This document shows positions 38,081 to 47,635 of a stretch of 64,000 nt of DNA, one piece after another (the stretch's first letter is position 1; each line of letters begins with the position of its first letter). Location: contig NZ_WURB01000003.1 in NCBI RefSeq assembly GCF_009830105.1, positions 310,001 through 374,000 of the forward strand, written 5' to 3'. The DNA is from Microvirga makkahensis. Lineage in GTDB: Bacteria; Pseudomonadota; Alphaproteobacteria; Rhizobiales; Beijerinckiaceae. Under the pieces are notes generated by a model. That model had not been told where the DNA came from, searched no databases, and saw nothing but the letters and a program-made list of their open reading frames with translations. Position numbers and translations under genes: made by a program.

Positions 38081-39598
38081 ATGACTTCGGTTTGGGTAGG
38101 ACGCCGAACTGCTTGGACGTTTATTGGTATTATCACTTCTGTCGCCATTGCGTTCTCCGCTCCTGCTGAAGCGGCGCGCCGCAAGGCTTCCTCGAGAGGA
38201 GGCTATAACCCCCCTGCCGCATCCATCGTGGTGGACGCGAAAACCGGCAAGATCCTGCAGGGTGAGAACATCGACGCGCCACGCATTCCGGCCTCGATCA
38301 CGAAAGTGATGAGCCTTTATCTGCTGTTCGAGCAGCTCGAACAGGGGCGCATCACCACGAACACCCCCCTCACCGTCTCCGAGTACGCCGCGAGCCAGCC
38401 CCCGACCAAGCTTGGCCTGCGTCCCGGCTCCACCATCGAGGTGGAAGATGCGATCAAGGCCATGGTGACCCTCTCCGCCAACGACGTCTCGGTCGTGGTG
38501 GCCGAGAACATCGCCGGCTCCGAAGATGCTTTCGCGCGCATGATGACGCGCAAGGCGAAGGAGCTCGGCATGAGTTCCACGGAATTCTACAATCCCCACG
38601 GCCTGCCGCATTCCCCGCCGAACATCACGACGGCACGCGACCTCTCCATTCTCGGCCGCGCGATCCAGGATCGCTTCCCGAGATACTTCGCCTATTTCGA
38701 TACACGCTCCTTCCAGTTCGGCAAGCGCACGATCCGCGGCCACAACCGTCTTCTGGGCAAGGTCAACGGCGTCGACGGCATCAAGACCGGCTACACCCGC
38801 CTTTCCGGCTTCAATCTGCTCACTTCGGTCAACACGGGGAGCCGCAGCCTCGTGGCCGTGGTCCTCGGCGGCCGCTCCGCCGCTGCGCGCGACAAGAAAA
38901 TGGCGAGCCTCATCGACAGCTACCTGCCTCGCGCCTATGCCGGTGCCCGTATCGCGCCGCCGGTGGTCGAGCGTGGCGCTCAGACGACCCAGATCGCCTC
39001 GGCCGCGCCGGAGGCCACCATTGCGCCTGCTGCTCCGCCGACCATCCCTGTCCCCGAGCGCAAGCCCCTCGACCTGAACAGCCTGCGTCCGGTCGTTGCT
39101 TCCGCAACGGGTGCAAGCAGCACCACGACTCCATCCTCGACTGCCTCCGTCCGCTGGCAGAAGGGTGCCGAGCCCCTTCCGCTGAACGCTCAGGCCTATG
39201 CTGCTCTTCCGGCCCAGCCCCCGAAGATATCCGCCTCGCAGAGAGCCGCCCTGCAGGCGAAGATCGAGGCCAAGACGCCTGCCTCGGAGAAGACGCAACC
39301 GACAAAGGTCGCGTCCCTGAACGCCGAGGTTCCCGAGGTTAAGAAAACGGTCAGCGGCTGGGTGATCCAGCTCGGAGCGACCGATGACGAGAGCAAGGCG
39401 AAGGATATTCTGGACTCCGCCCGCGGCCGCTTCGGCAAGCTGCTCGGCAAGGCTTCTCCCTATACGGAGAAGGTGGTCTCGAATGGCAGCACCCTCTACC
39501 GCGCCCGCTTCTCGGGTTTTAAGGAATCCGGCGATGCGGAGAAGGCCTGCAAGGCGCTGAAGAAGGGTGGTGTAGCCTGCTTCGCTTCTCGCGGCTGA
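38081..39598 (+). CDS. D-alanyl-D-alanine carboxypeptidase with C-terminal SPOR domain
   Basis: A 505-residue penicillin-binding protein of the DacA/DacC type that trims the terminal D-Ala of peptidoglycan stem peptides. Signal peptide (residues ~1-31), S72xxK75 in PASITKVM, SAN at S132, and KTG at K235-G237 (GIKTGYT). After an Ala/Pro/Thr-rich linker, residues ~425-505 are a SPOR domain (SGWVIQLGATDDESKAKDIL...), which binds denuded glycan and targets septa. The combination is common in Hyphomicrobiales. Single gene; promoter region shared with the phasin operators. Confidence 0.92.
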   Translation: MTSVWVGRRTAWTFIGIITSVAIAFSAPAEAARRKASSRGGYNPPAASIVVDAKTGKILQGENIDAPRIPASITKVMSLYLLFEQLEQGRITTNTPLTVSEYAASQPPTKLGLRPGSTIEVEDAIKAMVTLSANDVSVVVAENIAGSEDAFARMMTRKAKELGMSSTEFYNPHGLPHSPPNITTARDLSILGRAIQDRFPRYFAYFDTRSFQFGKRTIRGHNRLLGKVNGVDGIKTGYTRLSGFNLLTSVNTGSRSLVAVVLGGRSAAARDKKMASLIDSYLPRAYAGARIAPPVVERGAQTTQIASAAPEATIAPAAPPTIPVPERKPLDLNSLRPVVASATGASSTTTPSSTASVRWQKGAEPLPLNAQAYAALPAQPPKISASQRAALQAKIEAKTPASEKTQPTKVASLNAEVPEVKKTVSGWVIQLGATDDESKAKDILDSARGRFGKLLGKASPYTEKVVSNGSTLYRARFSGFKESGDAEKACKALKKGGVACFASRG

Positions 39599-39692
39599 CG
39601 AAGTATTAATCTCTCGTCTCTTTAATCATCGGCGACGGTGCGCAGTATCCGCTCCGTCGCAGCTCATCATAACCGGAATCGCGCGTGGAGTA

Positions 39693-40403
39693 TCAGCGAT
39701 GTCGGCTCATCAGGACTTCTCTCGCCTGATTCACGCGAGCAGCGAGATACGCTGTCCCTCCCTGGTCGGGATGCAGTTTCTTGATCAGCGTGCGATGCGC
39801 ATGTCTGATCTCGTCGAGGCTCGCTCCAGGCTGAAGCCCCAGGATCTGGTAGGCTTCATCTTTCGTCATTACGCCCGTCTGCGAATGAGTGCGCGTCCGC
39901 GTGTCTCGATCTCCCTGAGCGTCTTCACGCCAGCCGGCAAACCGGCGATCAAGATAAGCCTCTAGAAGAGACACGCCTTCGGGATCGAGGGCGCTGCATT
40001 CGTCATAGAGGCGGCGCAGGCTCTCGGGCCCCAGGCTCGACAGGCGCCGTCCAGCGAGAGCACCAGCGAGAACATTGCCCTCCACTCCCCCTGTAGCGTG
40101 GTCGATTTCCATCTCGATCATCGCGGAGCGGATCCGCGAAAAGCGGCCGGACGCCTTCTGAAAACGGCCAAAGAGACCCGGCAGCGGCAATCCGCCCCAG
40201 CCGAGCATCCAGGCGCCGAGGCCGCCAAGGAGGACGGCTGAGGCAAAATGCCCCTTCGCGCCGATCACCACGGCCGCGCCCAGCGCAGTAATTCCCGCGA
40301 CGACCTTTGCGGCCTTGGTCACCGCTGCCGCGTCGGAGCGGGCGAAAATCTTGAGCAGCCACCACACGAGGGCGACGACGGCAATTCCATAAAGCAGCAT
40401 CAT
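39693..40403 (-). CDS. Membrane-anchored J-domain protein
   Basis: A 236-residue protein with three N-terminal hydrophobic segments (LYGIAVVALVWWLLKIF; VAGITALGAAVVIGA; SAVLLGGLGAWMLGW) and a C-terminal J domain, DEAYQILGLQPGASLDEI to LMSRHR, with the HPD motif in KKLHPDQGG. It resembles the DjlA/TIM14-like class of DnaK co-chaperones that work at the inner membrane. ATG 40403 (MMLLYG) is chosen; an extra 18 residues upstream lack a ribosome site. Confidence 0.88.
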   Translation of the reverse strand: MMLLYGIAVVALVWWLLKIFARSDAAAVTKAAKVVAGITALGAAVVIGAKGHFASAVLLGGLGAWMLGWGGLPLPGLFGRFQKASGRFSRIRSAMIEMEIDHATGGVEGNVLAGALAGRRLSSLGPESLRRLYDECSALDPEGVSLLEAYLDRRFAGWREDAQGDRDTRTRTHSQTGVMTKDEAYQILGLQPGASLDEIRHAHRTLIKKLHPDQGGTAYLAARVNQAREVLMSRHR

Positions 40404-40471
40404 GTGTTCATTCCCACCCAAGATGTGGGCTGCCTTGAGGCGCTTGTAAATCGACAAGTCCTCTTTCGCAC

Positions 40472-40505
40472 GAAAGCCGGCCCCTCTTTCGAGGGGCCGG
40501 CTTTC
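40472..40505. terminator. Very strong 15-bp hairpin between two minus-strand genes
   Basis: GAAAGCCGGCCCCTC (40472-40486) pairs perfectly with GAGGGGCCGGCTTTC (40491-40505) around TTTC. It lies about 140 bp after the stop of the gene ending at 40645. U-tracts are short on both strands, so it may act as a transcript-end stabiliser or weak terminator. Confidence 0.6.
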
Positions 40506-40644
40506 TCATCCGCTTCAAAATCCCGTGCGGCGCGTCTTGGCGCATCGTCCGGAGGAGTGCCCGGCTTTGCCGGATCACCGGAAGGGATGTCCGAGACGCA
40601 TCGATTCTCTCGCGGAGCCCGAATTGGCTCTCAGGTTCGATGAT

Positions 40645-41001
40645 CTAGTGGAGAAGGCGCCCCACACCCCGCTGGCTTTCCCGTTCCCAGGCCTGGATCA
40701 CGACACCGTTGATTCCGGAATCGTGCAGACGGTCGCTCAAATCGATGAAATGGCGCTCGGTGGCTTCCACATCGATTTCAATCTGCTCGTCCTCGACCTG
40801 CTCGAGTTCACAGGCGGCATAGCGCTCGTAGGCGGCCGACATCTCCGCATATGCGAACGCCACCGGCAGAGTGCGGAAGATCGTGGAAAAATCGTCGTCC
40901 AGCTCCCCGGTCATCAGATCGCGCATCTGGACGAGATAGCCGTCCTCGTGCTCACACACTTCGTAACGCCAGTGCCGGCCTTCGGATGCAGACAGGAGCA
41001 T
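40645..41001 (-). CDS. Conserved-looking hypothetical acidic protein
   Basis: A 118-residue cytosolic protein, acidic in the middle (ACELEQVEDEQIEIDVEATE) and beginning MLLSASEGRHWRYEVCEHEDGY. GGAGG lies 6 nt before ATG 41001, stronger than the in-frame ATG at 41013. No family recognised, but composition and the ribosome site support a real gene. It may be unlinked to its neighbours. Confidence 0.65.
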   Translation of the reverse strand: MLLSASEGRHWRYEVCEHEDGYLVQMRDLMTGELDDDFSTIFRTLPVAFAYAEMSAAYERYAACELEQVEDEQIEIDVEATERHFIDLSDRLHDSGINGVVIQAWERESQRGVGRLLH

Positions 41002-41081
41002 CGGAACCTCCACTCAACTGAACTGCAAGGCCAATGCGAATCCGGGCAGCGGGGTTCCAGGATGATCCCCTGCAAAAAAGT

Positions 41082-41333
41082 CTAACGGCTCCAACCCGTT
41101 TCGACGCGGACGCGCCCTCCGATACGAACCGTCGTGCCGTTCCCCAGATCGATGGCGCCCGGCTCGCTCTTGAGCGCTTCCGCCTTCTGCTGCTTGAGAC
41201 GGACTACATCCTTGCATGTGGAGGGCACCTGAAGCGGCTGCCCCGGTCTCGGATCGGGAATGCGGCACTGCTCCGCAAGGGCAGGCCCCACAAGGATGAG
41301 CAGAGACGATGCAAGAGCCGCCTGACGCATCAT
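41082..41333 (-). CDS. Small secreted hypothetical protein
   Basis: An 83-residue protein with a signal peptide (MMRQAALASSLLILVGPALAEQ) and a short mature part of ~62 residues with two cysteines (EQCRIP, STCKDV) that could form one disulfide. Start ATG 41333 behind GGAGAG. 24 bp after the DUF1489 gene on the same strand, so probably in one transcript. Function unknown. Confidence 0.7.
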   Translation of the reverse strand: MMRQAALASSLLILVGPALAEQCRIPDPRPGQPLQVPSTCKDVVRLKQQKAEALKSEPGAIDLGNGTTVRIGGRVRVETGWSR

Positions 41334-41357
41334 GGATCTCTCCGGAATTCACATATG

Positions 41358-41795
41358 TTACAACAGGCCGAGCTCGGCCAATTCACGCCGCATATCTTCA
41401 GGCATCTTGGCAAGGTCCCCGGCCTTCCCGTCGATGTCCCGCGGGGCATCCTTGGGCGCGAGATAGCGCCAGCCCTGGAAAGGCCTGTACGGGCGGGGCT
41501 CAACAGGGATAACCTTGGGCTCCAGCACCAGCCGGCAGCGCCCGATGCCGTCCGCATCCGTGAAGGGGCGCACCTCCAGAAGCCTCTGGCGCGCGGCCAC
41601 CTGCCCCTTGATAACCCAATAGAGCGAACCGCCATCCAGGAGTTCCTCCACGCGCTTGGGCACCATGCGGGTGGTGTGCGTCTGCTCGTAGTCACGACCG
41701 AGCAGCTGGTGATGGGCGCGGTTCTCCTCGATCCATTCCTCAAGGTCGATGATGGATTCGCAGCCTACGCAGAGTTTGATCAGGTGAAGAGCCAT
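41358..41795 (-). CDS. DUF1489 family protein
   Basis: A 145-residue member of the DUF1489 family, an alphaproteobacterial cytosolic protein of unknown role. Typical stretches: LIKLCVGCESIIDLEEWI, HTTRMVPKRVEELLDGGSLYWVIKG, and RCRLVLEPKVIPVEPRPYRPFQGWRYL over residues ~82-113. The length is standard. Located between the secreted small gene and the carboxylase on the same strand. Confidence 0.88.
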   Translation of the reverse strand: MALHLIKLCVGCESIIDLEEWIEENRAHHQLLGRDYEQTHTTRMVPKRVEELLDGGSLYWVIKGQVAARQRLLEVRPFTDADGIGRCRLVLEPKVIPVEPRPYRPFQGWRYLAPKDAPRDIDGKAGDLAKMPEDMRRELAELGLL

Positions 41796-41850
41796 GTCAG
41801 CGTTGAACCATGCGCGTGACGAACCGAAAATCCCGCGTTCCGCCGCACTC

Positions 41851-43830
41851 CTATTCCTCTTCCGCCCTCAGCACAATGAGACGCGCGCCCTCGGCCACCT
41901 GCGCACCGGGCTCGGCGGCGATCTCCGCGACGTTGCCATCGGACGGTGCGAGGAGCACGTGCTCCATCTTCATCGCCTCGACGATGGCGAGCCGCTGCCC
42001 CTTCTCGACCTTGTCGCCTGGCTGCACGAACACGGCGACGAGCTTGCCGTGCATTGGCGCCTTCACCGTGCCGCCCTCGGACATGTGTTCGAGATCGACG
42101 TCGAAGGGATCGTAGGGCTGCACGAGCGTCTGCCGTCCCTTACGGAAGATGTAGACCCCGTGAGACGCATCGACCTCCCGGTCGATCCCCTCGTCGGCCC
42201 AGGGATCGCTCTCACCCACGGCCACCGTGCTGACACCTCGATGCCGGGAGCTGAACACCTCGCGCGCCTCGACACGCTCGCCGTCCACGCGCAGCGTCAT
42301 GCCGACGCTGCGCGTTCCGAGCAATTGGAAGCCATCCGGTTGCGACCAAGGAGATGAGGGCTCGTCGCTCTTCAGATGCTCGGACATCCGCAGGCGGTCG
42401 ATCTCCCGTGAAATCAAGGCGGCAGCTCCGAACGACGCGGCCACCTCGTCGAGCGGATGCGGCCCGGCGCCCAGCGCCTCGAGATTACGATCGATGAAGC
42501 CCGTATCGAAGCGCCCCGCCCTGAACTCCTCCGCCTCACAGAGCTTCTTCAGGAAAGCCGTGTTCGTTCTCGGCCCGGCGACGATCGTTTGACCGAGCGC
42601 ATCGGCGAGCTTCGACAACGCTTCGTCGCGCGTCGCCCCGTGGGCGATCACCTTGGCGATCATCGGGTCGTAGTAAGGCGTCACCTCGGCTCCGGCCTCG
42701 ACGCCGGTATCGATACGAATGCCCTCATCTTCCGGGAATTCTAGAGCCCAGAGCCTGCCGGTCGAAGGCAGAAACTCCTTTTCCGGATCTTCCGCGTAAA
42801 GGCGCGCCTCGACTGCGTGGCCGTCGATGGAAAGATCGTCCTGTGTGAACGGCAGCGTCTGGCCAGATGCCGCACGGAATTGCAGCTCCACGAGATCGAG
42901 CCCCGTAATCGCCTCCGTCACCGGGTGCTCCACCTGGAGGCGCGTGTTCATTTCCATGAAATAGAAGCGGTCGGGGCGAAGGCCCTCGCGCCCGTCGGCG
43001 ATGAACTCCACCGTTCCTGCGCCCACATAGCCCACGGCCCGCGCTGCTTCGACGGCAGCCCGGCCCATGGCCTCCCGCATCTCGGGCGTCATGCCAGGAG
43101 CGGGCGCCTCCTCGATCACCTTCTGGTGACGGCGCTGGAGGGAGCAATCGCGCTCGAAGAGATGCACCACGTTGCCGTGCGCGTCGGCGAAGACCTGGAT
43201 TTCGATATGGCGGGGTGCGAGAACGTACTTCTCCACCAGCACCCGCGGATCGCCGAATGCGCTCGCGGCCTCCCGCTGTGCGCTCTCCAGAGCGGCATCG
43301 AAGTCGGCCGCCTTCTCGACGCGCCTCATCCCCTTGCCGCCACCGCCCGCGACCGCCTTGATGAGAACCGGATAACCGATCTCATAGGCTTTCTGACGCA
43401 GGAAATCGGGGTCCTGCTTCGAGCCGTGATAGCCCGGCACCACTGGCACACCCGCCTGCTGCACGAGCGCCTTCGCCGCATCCTTCAGGCCCATGGCCTT
43501 GATGGCGGAGGCCGGAGGACCGACGAAGACGATCCCGTTGCGCGCGCAGGTCTCGGCGAATTCGGCGCGCTCCGACAGGAAGCCGTAGCCGGGATGGATG
43601 GAGGCTGCCTTGGCCCGTTTCGCCACCTCGATGATCCTGTCGATTCGAAGATAGCTGTCCCGGGCGGGCGCGGGACCAATCGGATAGGCCTCGTCGGCCA
43701 TCTGCACGAAGAGCGCGTTCGCATCCACCTCGGAATAGACCGCGATCGTACGCATCCCCAGCCGTTGGGCGGTGCGAATGATCCGGCAGGCAATCTCGCC
43801 GCGATTGGCGATGAGGACACTCTCGAGCAT
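41851..43830 (-). CDS. Biotin-dependent acyl-CoA carboxylase alpha subunit (BC-BCCP)
   Basis: A 659-residue biotin carboxylase plus biotin carrier. N-terminal BC starts MLESVLIANRGEIACRIIRT; ATP-grasp glycine loop AGGGGKGMRRVE; catalytic RDCSLQRRHQKVIEEAPAP; C-terminal biotin site EAMKMEH. Details such as VPVVPGYHGSKQDPDFL favour the 3-methylcrotonyl-CoA carboxylase (MccA) or propionyl type over acetyl-CoA carboxylase AccC. No carboxyltransferase beta subunit is in the window, so the acyl substrate stays open. ATG 43830 has AAGGG 6 nt upstream; the frame extends to 44094 without a better start. Confidence 0.9.
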   Translation of the reverse strand: MLESVLIANRGEIACRIIRTAQRLGMRTIAVYSEVDANALFVQMADEAYPIGPAPARDSYLRIDRIIEVAKRAKAASIHPGYGFLSERAEFAETCARNGIVFVGPPASAIKAMGLKDAAKALVQQAGVPVVPGYHGSKQDPDFLRQKAYEIGYPVLIKAVAGGGGKGMRRVEKAADFDAALESAQREAASAFGDPRVLVEKYVLAPRHIEIQVFADAHGNVVHLFERDCSLQRRHQKVIEEAPAPGMTPEMREAMGRAAVEAARAVGYVGAGTVEFIADGREGLRPDRFYFMEMNTRLQVEHPVTEAITGLDLVELQFRAASGQTLPFTQDDLSIDGHAVEARLYAEDPEKEFLPSTGRLWALEFPEDEGIRIDTGVEAGAEVTPYYDPMIAKVIAHGATRDEALSKLADALGQTIVAGPRTNTAFLKKLCEAEEFRAGRFDTGFIDRNLEALGAGPHPLDEVAASFGAAALISREIDRLRMSEHLKSDEPSSPWSQPDGFQLLGTRSVGMTLRVDGERVEAREVFSSRHRGVSTVAVGESDPWADEGIDREVDASHGVYIFRKGRQTLVQPYDPFDVDLEHMSEGGTVKAPMHGKLVAVFVQPGDKVEKGQRLAIVEAMKMEHVLLAPSDGNVAEIAAEPGAQVAEGARLIVLRAEEE

Positions 43831-44102
43831 GGCCATCCCTTCAGATCCGACTTCAGGTTCGGTTTGATCAGCAGCTAGAGCAAAACCTGTGCCGCTTGTC
43901 ACCTCCGAAGCTAGGGCTTTCGGCATCCGGTAGGAGACCCGGCGGCTTCCCAAATGCGAAATCCCGCAGGCAGTGCCAACAAGAGGTGGATCCCTGGACC
44001 GAGGCCGTGGCTGACGTAAGGTGAAACGCTTTCGCCCTCCCCATCTGGGCCGGTGCTGTCCCGGATTCCTGATCGGGAAAGCACGGCGTTTCACTCAATC
44101 GA

Positions 44103-44127
44103 GATCACCGGCACAAGGCCGGCGATG
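44103..44127. repeat. ATCACCGGC-type repeat copy
   Basis: GAGATCACCGGCACAAGGCC followed by GGCGATGG forms an imperfect hairpin like that at 138-164. It lies 20 bp after the valS stop. Confidence 0.55.
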
Positions 44128-44147
44128 GCGAGCGCCTGGCAGGATGA

Positions 44148-46856
44148 TCAGGCGTCCTTCAAGCGGCTCAGCGCCTCTTCCATCTTCGCCTTACGGGCAA
44201 GAGCATCCTCGCGGCGCTCGCGCTGCTCCTCGACGACTTCTTCAGGCGCACGCTTGAGGAAGTCCGCGTTTCCGAGTTTCGCGTCGATCTTGGCCGTTTC
44301 CGCGTCGAGCTTCTGGATTTCCTTGGCGAGACGCGCCCGCTCGGCAGCGAGATCGATGACACCCTCCAGCGGCAGCGCCGCCACCTCGCCCCGGATGAGA
44401 AGCTGGATCGAGCTCTTCGGCGCGGCATCCGCGAACGCAATATCCGAGATGCGTGCGAGACGCCTCACGATATCGCCCCAGCGGTCGGCGCGGGCCCTCA
44501 CATCCGCAGAGGACGCGATCAGCACGAGCGGAATCTGCGCACCGGCGGGCACATTGGTCTCGGAGCGGGCAGAGCGGATCTCGTTGACGAGGTCCACCAC
44601 CCAGCCGATTTCGGCCTCGGCTTGGCTGTCGACGAGGTGATCGAGGTTCGACCAGGGCGCGAGAGCCAGAATCGTCTCCCGCTTCGGCCCCTCCTGTCCT
44701 TTCACCGCCCACAGCTCTTCCGTGAGGAAGGGCATGAACGGGTGAAGCAGCTTGCAGATTTCATCGAGGATGAACGCGATCGTGGCACGGGTCTCCGTTT
44801 TGGCCGGTGTGTCCGCGCCCTGCAGCACCGGCTTGGCGAGTTCCAGCGTCCAGTCACAGAACACGTTCCACACGAACCGGTAGGCCGCAAGCGCTGCCTC
44901 GTTGAAGCGATAGGCCTGAATGCCGGCCGCGACCTCGTTGATGGCCTTCGCGCATTCGCTGAGTGCCCATTTGTTGAGCGTCTCGTTCACGGTGGCAGGA
45001 TCGAAGCCCTCGGCGCGCCTGCACTCGTTCATCTCGGCGAAGCGGGCCGCGTTCCAGATCTTCGTCGCGAAGTTTCGATAGCCCTCCACGCGCTGCACGG
45101 AGAGTTTGATGTCGCGTCCCTGCGCCGCCATGGCCGAGAGCGTCATGCGCAACGCGTCAGCGCCGTATTGCTCGATGACGTCGAGGGGATCGATGACGTT
45201 GCCTTTCGACTTCGACATCTTCGCGCCCTTCTCGTCGCGCACGAGGGCGTGGATATAGACCGTGTCGAACGGCACCTCGTCCATGAAGTGCAGGCCCATC
45301 ATCATCATGCGGGCGACCCAGAAAAAGATGATGTCGAAGCCAGTCACCAGCGTGTTGGTCGGGTAGTAGCGCCTGAGCTCAGGCGTCTCGTCCGGCCAGC
45401 CGAGGGTGGAGAACGGCCAGAGCGCTGAGGAGAACCAAGTGTCGAGAACATCCTCGTCGCGCTTCAGGGCCACGTCCTTGCCGAGCTTGGCGCGCGCCTC
45501 GGCCCTCGCTTCGTCCTCGGAATGCGCCACGAACACGTTGCCCTGGTCATCGTACCAGGCCGGGATCTGGTGGCCCCACCAGAGCTGGCGCGAGATGCAC
45601 CACGGCTCGATATTTTCGAGCCACTGGAAGTACGTCTTCTCCCAGTTCTCAGGCACGAACTTGGTCTTGCCCTTGCGCACCGCGTCCAGCGCGCGATCCG
45701 CCAGCGGCTTCACGTTCACGTACCACTGGTCCGTGAGATACGGCTCGATGACCGCGTTGGAGCGGTCGCCATGGGGCACCATGTGCGTGTGCGGCTCGAT
45801 ATGGACCAGATCCTCGCGCTCCTCGAGCATCGCTACGATGCGCTTGCGTGCCTCGAAGCGGTCGAGACCGTCGAGAGCGAGCACAGCTGTCAGGTCGTCC
45901 GTTTCACTCAGCCCTTCGAGGAAGCCTTCGTTGCCGGACAGCGCCAGCTGCGCCTCCGTGCCGAAGATGTTGATGAGCGGCAGCTTGTGACGCTTGCCGA
46001 CCTCGAAGTCGTTGAAGTCATGCGCGGGCGTGATCTTCACCGCGCCGGTGCCCTTCTCGGGGTCGGAATATTCGTCGGCCACGATGGGAATGCGCCGGCC
46101 CACCAGCGGCAGGATCGCGAACTTGCCGATAAGGTCCCTGTAGCGCTCATCCTCCGGGTGAACGGCGACGGCCACGTCCCCCAGCATGGTCTCGGGACGC
46201 GTGGTCGCGACGGTGATCGAGCGGTCGGGCGTGCCCTCGACGGCATAGCGGATATGCCAGAGATTGCCCTTCACCTCGACCTGCATCACCTCAAGATCCG
46301 AGATCGCGGTCTGGAACTTGGGGTCCCAGTTCACGAGACGCTTGTCCTTGTAGATCAGGCCCTGCCTGTAGAGATCCACGAACACCTTCAGGACTGCCTT
46401 CGACAGGCCCTCGTCCATGGTAAAACGCTCGCGCGACCAGTCGCAGGAGGCGCCCAGGCGCTTGAGCTGGCGCACGATGGTGCCGCCGGACTCCTCCTTC
46501 CACTCCCACACGCGTTTGATAAACTCCTCCCGGCCCAGCTCACGGCGATGGATCTGCTTCTCCATGAGCTTGCGCTCGACCACCATCTGGGTGGCGATGC
46601 CCGCGTGATCGGTGCCCGGTTGCCAGAGCACGTCGCGCCCCCGCATACGCTCGAAGCGGCAGAGAATGTCCTGGATCGTGTTGTTGAGGGCGTGCCCCAT
46701 ATGGAGGGAGCCCGTGACGTTCGGCGGCGGGATGACGATGGTATAGGGGTCCGCGCCCTTGCGATCCGGCCGACCGGCCTTGAAGGCCTCAGCCTCATCC
46801 CAGCGGGTGGCGATGCGTGCTTCGACGGAAGCGGGGTCGAACGTCTTGTCCATCAT
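44148..46856 (-). CDS. valS: Valyl-tRNA synthetase
   Basis: A 902-residue class I synthetase that charges tRNA-Val and edits mis-charged threonine. HIGH site PPPNVTGSLHMGHALN, CP1 editing domain with VATTRPETMLGDVAVAV, KMSKS site as AKMSKSKGN, and a C-terminal coiled coil (KEIQKLDAETAKIDAKLGN). ATG 46856 (MMDKTFD) fits the family; the frame opens 14 codons earlier. It follows popZ and tolC on the same strand, a common alphaproteobacterial order. No T-box or attenuator is seen. Confidence 0.96.
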   Translation of the reverse strand: MMDKTFDPASVEARIATRWDEAEAFKAGRPDRKGADPYTIVIPPPNVTGSLHMGHALNNTIQDILCRFERMRGRDVLWQPGTDHAGIATQMVVERKLMEKQIHRRELGREEFIKRVWEWKEESGGTIVRQLKRLGASCDWSRERFTMDEGLSKAVLKVFVDLYRQGLIYKDKRLVNWDPKFQTAISDLEVMQVEVKGNLWHIRYAVEGTPDRSITVATTRPETMLGDVAVAVHPEDERYRDLIGKFAILPLVGRRIPIVADEYSDPEKGTGAVKITPAHDFNDFEVGKRHKLPLINIFGTEAQLALSGNEGFLEGLSETDDLTAVLALDGLDRFEARKRIVAMLEEREDLVHIEPHTHMVPHGDRSNAVIEPYLTDQWYVNVKPLADRALDAVRKGKTKFVPENWEKTYFQWLENIEPWCISRQLWWGHQIPAWYDDQGNVFVAHSEDEARAEARAKLGKDVALKRDEDVLDTWFSSALWPFSTLGWPDETPELRRYYPTNTLVTGFDIIFFWVARMMMMGLHFMDEVPFDTVYIHALVRDEKGAKMSKSKGNVIDPLDVIEQYGADALRMTLSAMAAQGRDIKLSVQRVEGYRNFATKIWNAARFAEMNECRRAEGFDPATVNETLNKWALSECAKAINEVAAGIQAYRFNEAALAAYRFVWNVFCDWTLELAKPVLQGADTPAKTETRATIAFILDEICKLLHPFMPFLTEELWAVKGQEGPKRETILALAPWSNLDHLVDSQAEAEIGWVVDLVNEIRSARSETNVPAGAQIPLVLIASSADVRARADRWGDIVRRLARISDIAFADAAPKSSIQLLIRGEVAALPLEGVIDLAAERARLAKEIQKLDAETAKIDAKLGNADFLKRAPEEVVEEQRERREDALARKAKMEEALSRLKDA

Positions 46857-46955
46857 GATGCGATACCGGCCAGTTGGCGCGCCAAACGCGCGAAGCAAGA
46901 CGGCTACAAACCGGACGGATCGAGCGAAGTCAACCGACGGACGAAAAGTTCGGGC

Positions 46956-47516
46956 TCAGCCTCGGGTCACGCGCGCGATTTCGTCCCTCACGAGGCGCTC
47001 CACGAGGGTGGGGAGATGGTCGTCGAGCCACGCCTTGAGCATGGGGCGCAGCATCTCCTTCAACAGCTCTTCCACGGTCGGCGACCGGCCTAGGGCGCGG
47101 GCGGCATCGAGGCGGCCGAAGGATTCGGCGACGGACGCCTCCGTCGAAGGGGACATCAGGGCTTCCCCCGGGCTCCGCTCGCAGGGCCGTGTGAAGGCCT
47201 GAGCCGGCTGCGGCCTTGCGGATGCGGGAGAACGGACGGCCTCTGCGGATTCATAACTCTCCGCCGGGTGCGCAGTGGAGCGCTCTCGGAAAGGATCGTC
47301 CTGGAGGAGCGGCATCTCCTCGACGGACGATCCGGGCTGTGTATCGGGATGGAGATTGCCCGTGAGGTGGCGCTCGGCGATGTCGAGCACGGTCCTCAGG
47401 GGCGACGGCTCCGACTCGCCGGAATCTGGCTCGGGGTCCTCTGAAATTATGCGGCGGATGGAAGCCAGAATGTCCTCCATCGACGGCTCATTGACCTTCA
47501 GGTTCGTAGAACCCAT
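46956..47516 (-). CDS. popZ: PopZ-like DUF2497 family protein
   Basis: A 186-residue acidic protein with the PopZ plan: N-terminal helix EPSMEDILASIRRIISED, a Pro/Ser/Glu-rich disordered middle, and the C-terminal oligomerisation part LLKEMLRPMLKAWLDDHLPTLVERLVRDEI. Caulobacter PopZ self-assembles at cell poles and anchors the chromosome by ParB; DUF2497 homologues do so at the growing pole in Agrobacterium. ATG 47516 follows GGTGGGG. An upstream TTG at 47528 is possible. Confidence 0.85.
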   Translation of the reverse strand: MGSTNLKVNEPSMEDILASIRRIISEDPEPDSGESEPSPLRTVLDIAERHLTGNLHPDTQPGSSVEEMPLLQDDPFRERSTAHPAESYESAEAVRSPASARPQPAQAFTRPCERSPGEALMSPSTEASVAESFGRLDAARALGRSPTVEELLKEMLRPMLKAWLDDHLPTLVERLVRDEIARVTRG

Positions 47517-47599
47517 AGCCCCACCCAATAAAAACGTGTTCTTAGAATTTCATTCTTGCGAATGTTCTGAGTATTTACGCAATTCTACAGAAAACAAGC

Positions 47600-47627
47600 G
47601 GGGCCAGAACTCAACTGCTCTGACCCC
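47600..47627 (-). terminator. Probable terminator of tolC
   Basis: GGGGCCAGA (47600-47608) pairs with TCTGACCCC (47619-47627) with one mismatch, then CGCTTGTTTT on the minus strand. It lies 8 bp after the tolC stop. Confidence 0.5.
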
Positions 47628-47635
47628 GGAACTTA